Under the pieces are notes generated by a model. The model worked only from the letters and a program-made list of their open reading frames with translations. It searched no databases and was not told where the DNA came from. DNA of 29,632 bases from JAWCQZ01 sp964486625 (GTDB lineage Archaea > Halobacteriota > Syntropharchaeia > JACQPP01): the NCBI GenBank assembly GCA_964486625.1, contig CAZANW010000018.1, positions 1 through 29,632 on the forward strand. Direction: 5' to 3'. This document shows, one piece after another, positions 23,058-29,632 of this stretch; the stretch's first letter is position 1; every line of letters starts with the position of its first letter. The position numbers and the translations under genes are program-made.

Positions 23058-24020
23058 TCAGTCCGAGACTCCCGCCGAGCCGACGGAGAAGACCGCCTCC
23101 CCCTCGGGCAGGTTCGGCGAGTCCACCAGCCGGGCGATGCGCTTCTCGCCCTTCGACTTCCGCAGGTAGACGCGGAAGGTGGCCGTGTGGCCCAGGATGT
23201 GGCCCCCGATGGGCCGGGTGGGGTCCCCGAAGAAGACGTCCGGCCGGGCCTGGACCTGGTTCGCGATGACGATGGCCGCGTTGAGGTCGTCGGCGAACTT
23301 GATGAGGTCGTGCAGGTGCTTGTTGAGCTTCTGCTGCCGGTCGGCCAGAGTCCCGCGGCCCACGAACTCGGCCCGGAAGTGGGAGGTCACCGAGTCCACG
23401 ACCACCAGCCGCACGGGGCGGTCGGTGTCCCGCAGCTCGTTGGCCAATTCCCGCGCCTTGTCCACCAGGAGAATCTGGTGGTTCGCGTTGAAGGCCCGGG
23501 CCACATGGACCGACTTGAGGACATCGTCGGCCTCGTAGCCCCGCTCCTCAGCCATCTGCTTCACCCGCTCGGGCCGGTAGGTGTTCTCCGTGTCAATCCA
23601 GACGACGGAGCCCCCGAACCCCTTCTCGGCCTTGGGAAGGGTGCAGTTCACCGAGAGCTGGAGGCAGAGTTGGGTCTTCCCCGACCCGAACTCGCCGTAG
23701 AATTCGGTGATGGACTGGGATTCGATGCCGCCCCCGAGCAACTCGTCGAGGGACGTGGAGCCGGTGGTCAGTTTGCCCACCAGTTTCCGCCGCTCGAGAA
23801 TCTGGGCGCCGGTCTCGAACCCGCCGACGTTGGCCGCCTTCCGCGCGGCGGCTATGATTTTGGCTGCCGTGCCCTCGCTGATGCCCTCGATTTGCTCGGA
23901 GACCGAGCCCGGCGACGCGGTCGCCAGGAACATGATGTCTCCGTAGCCCGATTCGCGGAGTTTCTCTGCCAGGGTCGCTCCGACCCCGGGCAGGTCTTCG
24001 ATGGATTTTGCTTCTGCCAT
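23058..24020 (-). CDS. radA: DNA repair and recombination protein RadA
   Basis: RadA is the archaeal RecA/Rad51 recombinase that pairs and exchanges homologous strands. The 320-residue protein has an N-terminal helix-hairpin-helix domain (IEDLPGVGATLAEKL) and a GFETGAQILERR linker of the haloarchaeal/Thermoplasmata kind. Walker A is GEFGSGKTQ (109-117), and the Walker B strand is VRLVVVDSVTS. The NQVQARPD and GGHILGHTATFRVYL segments follow. No intein is present. It is the one gene seen with a strong Shine-Dalgarno site (24024-24032). The T-tract terminator downstream makes it a single-gene unit. Confidence 0.98.
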   Translation of the reverse strand: MAEAKSIEDLPGVGATLAEKLRESGYGDIMFLATASPGSVSEQIEGISEGTAAKIIAAARKAANVGGFETGAQILERRKLVGKLTTGSTSLDELLGGGIESQSITEFYGEFGSGKTQLCLQLSVNCTLPKAEKGFGGSVVWIDTENTYRPERVKQMAEERGYEADDVLKSVHVARAFNANHQILLVDKARELANELRDTDRPVRLVVVDSVTSHFRAEFVGRGTLADRQQKLNKHLHDLIKFADDLNAAIVIANQVQARPDVFFGDPTRPIGGHILGHTATFRVYLRKSKGEKRIARLVDSPNLPEGEAVFSVGSAGVSD

Positions 24021-24023
24021 GGT

Positions 24024-24032
24024 ATCACCTCC
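24024..24032 (-). promoter_or_regulatory. Strong Shine-Dalgarno site of radA
   Basis: The minus strand reads GGAGGTGAT, ending three bases before the ATG at 24020. It is a near-perfect complement of the 16S 3' end. Most other operon heads in the window lack such a site and look leaderless, so radA stands out. Confidence 0.75.
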
Positions 24033-24055
24033 GACCGGGAATTAGAAGAGGACGG

Positions 24056-24062
24056 TTAATAA
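24056..24062 (-). promoter_or_regulatory. TATA box of radA
   Basis: TTATTAA on the minus strand is about 39 nt from the ATG at 24020. This would place the transcript start just before the Shine-Dalgarno site and give a leader of roughly 12-14 nt. Confidence 0.5.
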
Positions 24063-24097
24063 GGGGCGGTGGATGCGGGGTGAAAGTGTTTCCCGGG

Positions 24098-24379
24098 TCA
24101 GGCGCCCTTTAGCTTGCGGGCGACCTCCTTCATCAGGGCCTCCTTGGTTCCCCGCTTCTGGACCTTCACGCGCCCCCCGCCCGCCCAGGGGGCGCGGGAG
24201 TGGGCCGCCTCCGCCTCTACTTCCGCCGCGAGCCCGAGGGCTTTGGCCGCGGCCGCGAGCCGGTCGGGAGTGGGCCCATCCACCGCCAGGGCCCGGGGGA
24301 CCCTCCGCCCCTCGGCGCGGGTCTTGGAGGCGTCGAAGTAGGCCGGGTAGAGGAGGACGTGTTCCCGGGAACCTTTCAT
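24098..24379 (-). CDS. srp19: Signal recognition particle 19 kDa protein
   Basis: SRP19 helps assemble the archaeal signal recognition particle by binding the 7S RNA before SRP54. The 93-residue protein shows the family pattern: YPAYFDASKTRAEGRRVPRA, then LAVDGPTPDRLAAAAKALGL, then GGGRVKVQKRGTK with a helical LMKEVARKLKG end. Longer frames upstream are Arg/Pro-rich shadows of the neighbouring gene, so the ATG at 24379 is chosen. It starts 8 bp after the membrane-protein gene upstream and is probably cotranscribed with it. The 7S RNA gene is not in the window. Confidence 0.85.
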   Translation of the reverse strand: MKGSREHVLLYPAYFDASKTRAEGRRVPRALAVDGPTPDRLAAAAKALGLAAEVEAEAAHSRAPWAGGGRVKVQKRGTKEALMKEVARKLKGA

Positions 24380-24387
24380 CGCTGCGC

Positions 24388-24669
24388 TCAGAAGAAGGTC
24401 TTGACGTTGACCCAGAGCCAGAAGGTGAGGAACCCCCCGATGACCGCGAGCCCCGCGACGACGGCGGGCAGGAAGCCCGCGAAGAGGGCGGCGCGGTAGG
24501 TGAGGAGTCCGGCCCCGGCTGCGAGGGCGAGTTGGACGCCGTTGACGGCGCTGAAGAGGAGGACCCACCTCCGGTCGGGGTGGAAGTAGGGGTCCCGGCC
24601 GAAGGCCGAGAGGACGCCGAAGGTCAGGGCGAACCCGGCCGCTCCGGCGTAGAGGGGGAGGAGGCTCAC
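24388..24669 (-). CDS. Small three-helix membrane protein of unknown function
   Basis: A 93-residue, very hydrophobic protein with three probable membrane helices (about 3-22, 36-57 and 65-88), joined by a short loop with FGRDPYFHPDRRW. I do not recognise the family. The GTG at 24669 is the likely start. It lies about 26 nt from an ACAAAAAC-type AT patch at 24692-24699, so the message is probably leaderless. It is followed 8 bp later by srp19. Whether it has anything to do with protein targeting is not shown. Confidence 0.7.
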   Translation of the reverse strand: MSLLPLYAGAAGFALTFGVLSAFGRDPYFHPDRRWVLLFSAVNGVQLALAAGAGLLTYRAALFAGFLPAVVAGLAVIGGFLTFWLWVNVKTFF

Positions 24670-24691
24670 ACGCGGGGGAAGGGGGGGAGGT

Positions 24692-24699
24692 TACAAAAA
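24692..24699 (-). promoter_or_regulatory. TATA-like patch of the srp19 unit
   Basis: The minus strand reads TTTTTGTA, centred about 26 nt upstream of the GTG at 24669. It is the only AT-rich patch at the right distance. Confidence 0.4.
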
Positions 24700-24735
24700 C
24701 GTTGTGTGGGTCTCCCGGCGCACAAATGCCACCGG

Positions 24736-24783
24736 CCGCCATCCTTTGGCGGCGGAATCGGGGACGGATTCGGCGAAAATCCG
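24736..24783. repeat. Two inverted repeats in the divergent intergenic gap
   Basis: Stem 1 is CCGCCA (24736-24741) with TGGCGG (24747-24752). Stem 2 is CGGATT (24765-24770) with AATCCG (24778-24783). They sit in the 168-bp gap between the srp19 unit and the surface-protein gene, which is less G+C-rich than its surroundings. No gene was found in the gap. They may be operator or RNA structures. Confidence 0.35.
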
Positions 24784-24802
24784 GATAAGTTGCACAAATA
24801 CC

Positions 24803-24810
24803 ATTTTACA
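24803..24810 (+). promoter_or_regulatory. TATA-like box of the giant surface protein
   Basis: ATTTTACA is centred about 31 nt upstream of the ATG at 24838. It supports that start over the GTG at 25201, which has no AT-rich element at the proper distance. Confidence 0.4.
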
Positions 24811-24837
24811 CTCGCGCAACGCTTTAGAAATGGCTAC

Positions 24838-25666
24838 ATGGGGGAATCCGGAGGAGGTCCGAACAGTCGCACTCCCGACCCGTGGGCGCGGCTCGGGGTA
24901 ATCTCGCTGGCCCTGGTTTTCCTCGGGGTCTCCTTCGCCATCCCGGCGGGGGCGGGGCTGCTGCCGCGGAGGCGCGAAGATGCCGACCTCCGGTTGGGCC
25001 CGCTTGAGCCATCGGGCGGCGAGCGCCCCCTGCCGGGCGCCCTGGCTCTTCATCCGCCCGTCCAATCCGACCCGAACGGAGGCGCGGGGCCGCCTCCGGG
25101 CCCCGGCCCTCCGGCGGGCGGCTCCGGGCCTCCGACCGAGGCGGAGCCATCGGCCTGCGCCCGGGGGCGGGAGTTCGCATCCCGGCCTGCGGGCCCGGTC
25201 GTGGCTGCCGGACGCAGCCGCGGCGGGGGCTCACGTAGGCGACGGAAACATTGGACGGTCGTAGCGGCCGCGGTCGTGCTGCTGGCGTTGGCCGGGGCCG
25301 CGGCTGCGGAGGAGGCGCCGCCGGTGGTGTGGAACTGGACGGAGAACCCGAGCGGGGGCAACGATGTAGCCAATTTCCTCGCCCTTGACGCTTCCGGCAA
25401 CATCTACGCGGCCGGATATGACTACGTCCCCGGCAACAACGAGTGGCGGGTGGTGAAGCTCTGGCCCAACGGCACCGAAGCGTGGAACTGGACAGCCAAC
25501 CCGAGTGGCGGTAACGCCAAGGCATACGGCATAGTGGTGGACACAGCAGGCAACATCTACGCGGCGGGATATGACTACGTCCCCGGCAACTCCGAGTGGC
25601 GGGTGGTGAAACTCTACCCCAACGGGACCGAGGCGTGGAACTGGACGGAGAACCCGAGCGGAAGCG
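24838..25666 (+). CDS. Giant surface protein, part 1: N-terminus and first propeller repeats
   Basis: This is the N-terminal part of one gene that continues after two assembly gaps to the window edge. From the ATG at 24838 it has a hydrophobic segment (19-40), a Pro/Gly/Arg-rich stretch (41-135) and a second hydrophobic segment (140-157, preceded by RRRRKHW and ending AGAAAAEE) that looks like a true signal peptide. Then come 51-residue propeller repeats, recognised by WNWTENPSGG, SGNIYAAGYD and EWRVVKL with PNGTEA. Two full repeats and the start of a third are visible. A GTG at 25201 is a possible alternative start directly before the second segment. The product is a secreted, sequon-rich cell-surface protein. 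Confidence 0.78.
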
Positions 25667-26392
25667 NNNNNNNNNNNNNNNNNNNNNNNNNNNNNNNNNN
25701 NNNNNNNNNNNNNNNNNNNNNNNNNNNNNNNNNNNNNNNNNNNNNNNNNNNNNNNNNNNNNNNNNNCTCTACCCCAACGGGACCGAGGCGTGGAACTGGA
25801 CGGAGAACCCGAGCGGAAGCGACGACAGCGTCTATTCCATTGCTCTGGACTCCTCCGGAAACCTATACGCGGCAGGGATCGATTCCGCTTCCGGCAACGC
25901 TGAGTGGCGGGTCGTCAGTCTCTACCCCAACGGGACCGAGGCATGGAACTGGACGGAGAACCCGAGCGGGAATACCGACACCGCCGTGGCCGCCACTCTC
26001 GACCCCTTCGGGAACATCTACGTGGTCGGTTACGATTTCGTCCCCGGCAATGCCGAATGGCGGGTGGTGAAACTCTACCCCAACGGGACCCAAACTTGGA
26101 ACTGGACAGACAACCCCAACGCGACAGCCACCGATGAGGCCCGCTCCATCGCGAGTGATTCCTCAGGGAACATCTACGTAGCGGGATGGGACCAAGCCTC
26201 CGGCAGCAGTCAATGGCGGGTGGTCAAACTCTACCCGAACGGGACCCCGGCGTGGAACTGGTCACAGGATTCGAGCGGATCCACGGACGCTGCCTTGGCC
26301 GTCGCCCTCGACCCCTCCGGTAGCATCTACGCGGCGGGATACGACTCGGTACCGGGCAACTGGGAGTGGCGCGTCGTCAAACTCGCCGCCAA
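25330..26392 (+). repeat. 153-bp tandem repeats (51 residues each), gap included
   Basis: Units begin with the WNWT codons at 25330 and 25483 (153 bp apart). The series resumes after the 100-N gap for four more units, ending at LAANQ. Conserved positions are the WNWT start, the SGNIYAAG core and the EWRVVKLYPNGT end. Several tracts are near-identical at DNA level, which explains the assembly break. The pattern matches SBBP-type or related propeller repeats. The true copy number is not known. Confidence 0.8.
25667..25766. other. Assembly gap of 100 N, flanked by a 55-bp exact duplicate
   Basis: The 55 bases before the gap (25612-25666) are identical to the first 55 after it (25767-25821). Contigs ending in a shared 55-mer suggest a repeat-caused scaffold break, with N placed by default. 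The 100-N length is not a multiple of three, so the apparent frame change is artificial. Confidence 0.95.
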
Positions 26393-27353
26393 CCAAATCC
26401 AGAACGCCGACTTCTCCAACGGCCTCGCCAGCTGGACCTTCGTCAACGAGAGCGCCAACAACAACGACGCCGTCGACGACAGCGGCCGCGCCCGGGTCCA
26501 CGCGAACCTCATCTCCACGGCCCGCATCCAGCAGAACTTCTCCTCCCCCGTCGTCCCCGAATCTTTCCGCATCGACTACGAGCAGACCCCCGTCACCAGC
26601 AGTTGCGGCCGGGTGGAGTTCGGCCTCGTCAACGCCAGCGGCGGCTGGGTCTTCCGCCACTACGTGAACCGCGACGGAACCGACGGGGGCTACAGCAACG
26701 AGGAGTCCCAGGTCCTCGGGGAGACCAAGGCCTACTGCAACAGCAATACCGGAAATCCCCAGTCGTGCGTTGGCATCATCGACCGCACCGCCACCATCGA
26801 GGTCTACTTCGACCACGGCGCCCGCAAGGCAAATCTCACCATCAACGGGGCCCCCCGGGCCAGTTTCAACTACTCCACCCCGGAGGCGGTCGCCACCAGC
26901 GCCGTCCTCCTCCGGGCGGGCAACTCGTGCACGGACGGGCGGAACGATGCTTACGGGTATTACGACAACCTGAGCCTGACGGGGACCGCCGAGCCATCCC
27001 TCGCCGTTGCACTGAACGGGACCCCCGCCTCCCAGTCCGTCCCCCGCAACTCCACCTTCACCGTCAACGCCACCGTCACATGCAGCGGGGCCGCCGGGGC
27101 GACGTGCGGGAGGGTGAATGGGACGTTAAGATACAACGCCACGGGGACGGTGCCGAACACCGCCGTCGAGACCGACGCTTTCAACGGAAGCGCGGTGCCG
27201 TTCCGGGTGGCGGATGATTCGCTGGTGAACCTTTCCTCGACAGACACGGGGGACTGGATTGGGACCAATACCATTCGAGCACTGGCCTACGATTCCGCCA
27301 ACCAACTCATCTACCTCGGCGCCGATGGTGGCAAATTCGGCGTCTACAACCGC
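25767..27353 (+). CDS. Giant surface protein, part 2: propeller end, jelly-roll-like domain, second propeller start
   Basis: This is the middle part of the same gene, open in one frame from 25767 to the second gap. Four 51-residue propeller repeats end at LAANQ. Then a domain of about 200 residues begins QNADFSNGLASWTFVNES and ends DAYGYYDNLSLTG. Its pattern suggests a lectin-like or carbohydrate-binding jelly roll with several cysteines. Next comes a short Ig-like domain (SVPRNSTFTVNATVTCSG) with two nearby cysteines. Finally, from 27231, the first blade of a second propeller of 48-residue repeats begins (TDTGDWIG, NQLIYLGADGGKFGVYNR). N-glycosylation sequons are frequent throughout. Confidence 0.82.
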
Positions 27354-28023
27354 NNNNNNNNNNNNNNNNNNNNNNNNNNNNNNNNNNNNNNNNNNNNNNN
27401 NNNNNNNNNNNNNNNNNNNNNNNNNNNNNNNNNNNNNNNNNNNNNNNNNNNNNACCACCAACGTCACCACCGACCTCTCGGCCACCGACACCGGGGACTG
27501 GATTGGAACCACCAATTTGGCCTCGCTGGTCTTCGATTCGGCCAACCAACTCATTTACCTCAGCATCTGGGGTGGCAAATTCGGCGTCTACAACCGCACC
27601 ACCAACGTCACCACCGACCTCTCGGCCACCGACACCGGGGACTGGATTGGAAGCACTACCGTCATCCGACTCGAGTATGATTCCGCGAGCCAACTCATCT
27701 ACCTCGCCGCCAGCGGCGGCAAGTTCGGGGTCTACAATGCGACCACCAACATCCTCACCGACCTCTCCGCCAAGGATTCCGGCGACTGGATTGGAACGAG
27801 CAACATCAACACATTGGCTTACGACTCCGCCAACCAACTCATCTACCTCGGTGCTGATACCGGCAAGTTCGGCGTCTACAACCGCACCACCAACGTCACG
27901 GTTAACCTCTCTGGCACCGACACCGGAGACTGGATTGGAGTTAGCGGCCCCCAAGTGCTAACCCACGACTCCACCAACCAACTCATCTACCTCGGCGCCG
28001 ACGGCGGCAAGTTCGGCCGCTAC
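27231..28023 (+). repeat. 144-bp tandem repeats (48 residues each), gap included
   Basis: Units begin with LS..DTGDWIG at 27231, then after the gap at 27475, 27619, 27763 and 27907, spaced 144 bp apart. Each has NQLIYL and GGKFGVYN, like propeller blades. A 55-bp tract after the gap (27454-27508) is identical to 27598-27652. The true copy number is not known. Confidence 0.85.
27354..27453. other. Assembly gap of 100 N inside the second propeller
   Basis: This 100-N run breaks the second propeller. The sequence after it begins with a 55-bp copy of the next unit. If the N count is taken at face value the frame shifts by one base, which is an artefact. The real frame resumes at 27454. Confidence 0.95.
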
Positions 28024-29632
28024 TCCGGCGGCAACCCCCGCTCCTGCGGCGTGCTGAAGGCCGGAGAGTCCTGCACGCTCAACTTCACGGTCAACGCCAC
28101 CGGCGCCGGGGCCGGGGCCCTTGACGTCAATTTCCAGTCCAACAGCCCGGCCGTCGCGGAGAATAACACCTCCAACGCCGTCGTCACCATCACCCTGCCG
28201 CCGCCCCCCACCCTCACCTCCATCTCCAACAACGTCACCAACAACACGACCGCGTTCAGCGTCGCCAACGGAACCTGGGTCCGCTTCAACGCCACCGCCG
28301 ACCAGGGCGGCGACTGGTCCTGGTGGGTGAACGTGGCGGTGGAGCGGACCGCGGCCAACAGCGGTTCCGATTCCTTCGACCGGCTCTTCAACGGCTCCGG
28401 AACCTACACGGTGGCGGTCAACGTGAGCAACCCCAACGGGACCAGCGCCTACGGCATCTGGACCGTCACCGTCCCGGGGCCGCCGGCGGTCCTCTCCTCC
28501 GAACCCCCCGACCCCGTCCACGACCCGCCGGGGGCGGCGCGCTCCTTCAACGCGACGCTCAACCAGAGCGCGGACGCGACCTGGACCATCGACGGCGGCA
28601 CGGTCCAGACCAACGCCCCGGCATCCATCATCTACTACAACAACACCTCGGCGGTCAAGGGGACGTGGAACGTGACCCTGTCCGCCACCGGCCCCAACGG
28701 CTCGGTCCAGGCGAACTGGACGTGGGTCGTGGAGTCGCCCCCGAACATCACCTCGTGGTCGAACAACGTCACCGGCGACGCGGCCCTCTCCCTGGCGGTC
28801 ATCAACGGGACGGCGGTCACGTTCAACGCCACCGCCAACCAGAGCGGAGTCTGGATTTGGAGGGTGAACGGGGAGGTGGCGCAGACCGGCACCGACGCCC
28901 CCGCCTACACGTTCGACCGTTCATTCGCCTCTCCCGGAAACTACGCCATCGTCGCCAACGTGAGCAACCTGAACGGCACCAGCGCCAACGTGACGTGGAA
29001 CGTCACCGTCCCGGGCCCCCCGAACATCACCGCGATTTCCAACAACGCCACCGGCGATTCGAGCGCCAGCCTCACCGTCGCCAACTCCGCCAACATCAGT
29101 TTCAGCGCCGCCGCCAACCAGACGGGGAACTGGACCTGGCGGGTGAACGGGGCGGTGGAGAAGACCGCGGCCGACAGCGCTTCCGACCTCTTCAACCGCA
29201 CCTTCGCCGCCTCCGGGGCCTACACGGTGGCCGTCAACGTCAGCAACCCCAACGGGACCAGCGCCAACCGCACGTGGAGCGTGACGGTGCCCGGGCCGCC
29301 GGCCATCACCTCCTGGTCGAACAACGCCACGGGCCCCGCCGCCAACCTCACCGTCGGCAACGGGGCAGCCGTCCGCTTCAACGCGACGGCCAACCAGAGC
29401 GGCGACTGGACGTGGCGGGTGAACGGGTCGGCGGAGCGGACGACCGCGAACAGCGCTTCCGACTTCTTCGACCGCACCTTCAGCGGCTCCGGGACCTACG
29501 TGGTGGACGCATCCCTGGGCAACCCCAACGGGACGAGCGCCAATCGCACGTGGAACGTCACCGTGGACGACACCCCGCCCGTCATCTCCGGCCTGGGCGC
29601 CAAGGTTGACGACCTCGGCGGCTACCTCGAAC
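27454..29632 (+). CDS. Giant surface protein, part 3: second propeller and Ig/PKD-like repeats, open at the edge
   Basis: This part has no stop from 27454 to the window end (frame beginning at 27454). It has the last four blades of the second propeller, then a Cys-containing Ig-like segment (SCGVLKAGESCTLNFTVNAT). At least five Ig/PKD-like repeats of 86-93 residues follow. They show SWSNNVTGD, then FNATANQSGxWxWRVNG, then SNPNGTSANxTWNVTVPGP. They closely resemble the surface repeats of methanogen and other archaeal adhesins or S-layer-like proteins. Sequons (NGT, NVT, NAT, NRT) are very dense. The C-terminus, and so any membrane anchor, is outside the window. Confidence 0.85.
28207..29577 (+). 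repeat. Ig/PKD-like repeats of 86-93 residues
   Basis: Unit starts are at about 28207, 28483, 28741, 29020 and 29299; the last intervals are 279 bp each, the third is 258 bp. All share NxxTxxSNN, WxW/WxI turn and NGTS elements. They are protein-level repeats with strong DNA similarity, not CRISPR or insertion elements. Confidence 0.8.

Noticed and set aside
24704..24901. 65-codon plus-strand frame across the gap before the surface gene
   Set aside because: It has no promoter at a proper distance, no recognisable protein pattern, and it overlaps the surface-gene start.
25596..26070. Frameshift or pseudogene in the surface protein at the first gap
   Set aside because: The apparent frame change comes from the arbitrary 100 N. 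The 55-bp overlap restores the frame.
25330..26392. Periodic repeats as a possible CRISPR array
   Set aside because: The period is 153 bp, the repeats are degenerate and in frame, and they encode a clear protein repeat.
28323..29609. Arg/Gln-rich 428-codon frame with a stop near the right edge
   Set aside because: It is the out-of-frame reading of the Ig-like repeats. The frame from 27454 has the coherent domain pattern.

Overview
This is a G+C-rich archaeal fragment carrying many genes diagnostic of Archaea: RadA and RadB, archaeal EF-2 with its diphthamide histidine, EF-1 alpha, uS10, the Pop5 - proteasome alpha - SBDS cluster, SRP19 and RtcB. The PGF-pre-PGF surface protein, a RadA linker of the haloarchaeal/Thermoplasmata type, and TATA-like boxes about 26-30 nt upstream of start codons (leaderless transcripts) suggest a euryarchaeal, probably Thermoplasmatota-like, lineage. 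The lineage is an inference. CcmF with a secreted thioredoxin, and a B12-dependent acyl-CoA mutase, suggest a respiring organism that makes cytochrome c and uses acyl-CoA metabolism. Two runs of exactly 100 N sit inside repeats, so this is a scaffolded, probably metagenomic, assembly.

Layout. 1-2122 (minus): a translationally coupled three-gene unit, unknown protein > RadB > membrane protein running off the left edge. 2173-3187: a JAMM metalloprotease (+) convergent with, and overlapping, a Nudix hydrolase (-). 3271-4719: RtcB RNA ligase. 4782-6683: a secreted, Cys-rich, coiled-coil, PGF-pre-PGF protein with a C-terminal membrane anchor. 6688-8531 (minus): the Pop5-PsmA-SBDS part of the archaeal exosome/proteasome superoperon. 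8621-9850: a membrane-anchored extracellular beta-propeller. 9896-13795: EF-2, EF-1 alpha and uS10. 13824-15615: an inositol-monophosphatase-family enzyme, a 78-residue unknown protein and a short-chain dehydrogenase, joined by start/stop overlaps.

15600-18280 (minus): CcmF and a CxxC thioredoxin for cytochrome c maturation. 18340-19035: a two-helix membrane protein. 19011-20660 (minus): a coenzyme-B12 acyl-CoA mutase large subunit whose substrate-determining residues match isobutyryl-CoA mutase rather than methylmalonyl-CoA mutase. 20704-22517 (+): a small winged-helix protein, a protein that looks like a free-standing GAD domain of GatE, and an archaeal Cro/C1-type regulator. 22521-24669 (minus): an SCP2-like protein, RadA (the only gene seen with a strong Shine-Dalgarno site), SRP19 and a three-helix membrane protein.

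24838-29632 (+): one very large, repeat-built, sequon-rich surface protein. It has a first propeller of 51-residue repeats, a jelly-roll-like domain, a second propeller of 48-residue repeats and at least five Ig/PKD-like repeats, and it runs off the right edge. The two 100-N gaps break its frame artificially. After the second gap the true frame is open from 27454 to the window end. The most unusual items are the mutase specificity signature, the stand-alone GAD-like protein, the giant surface protein with its mis-assembled repeats, and the new-looking paired-cysteine repeats of the 4782-6683 protein.
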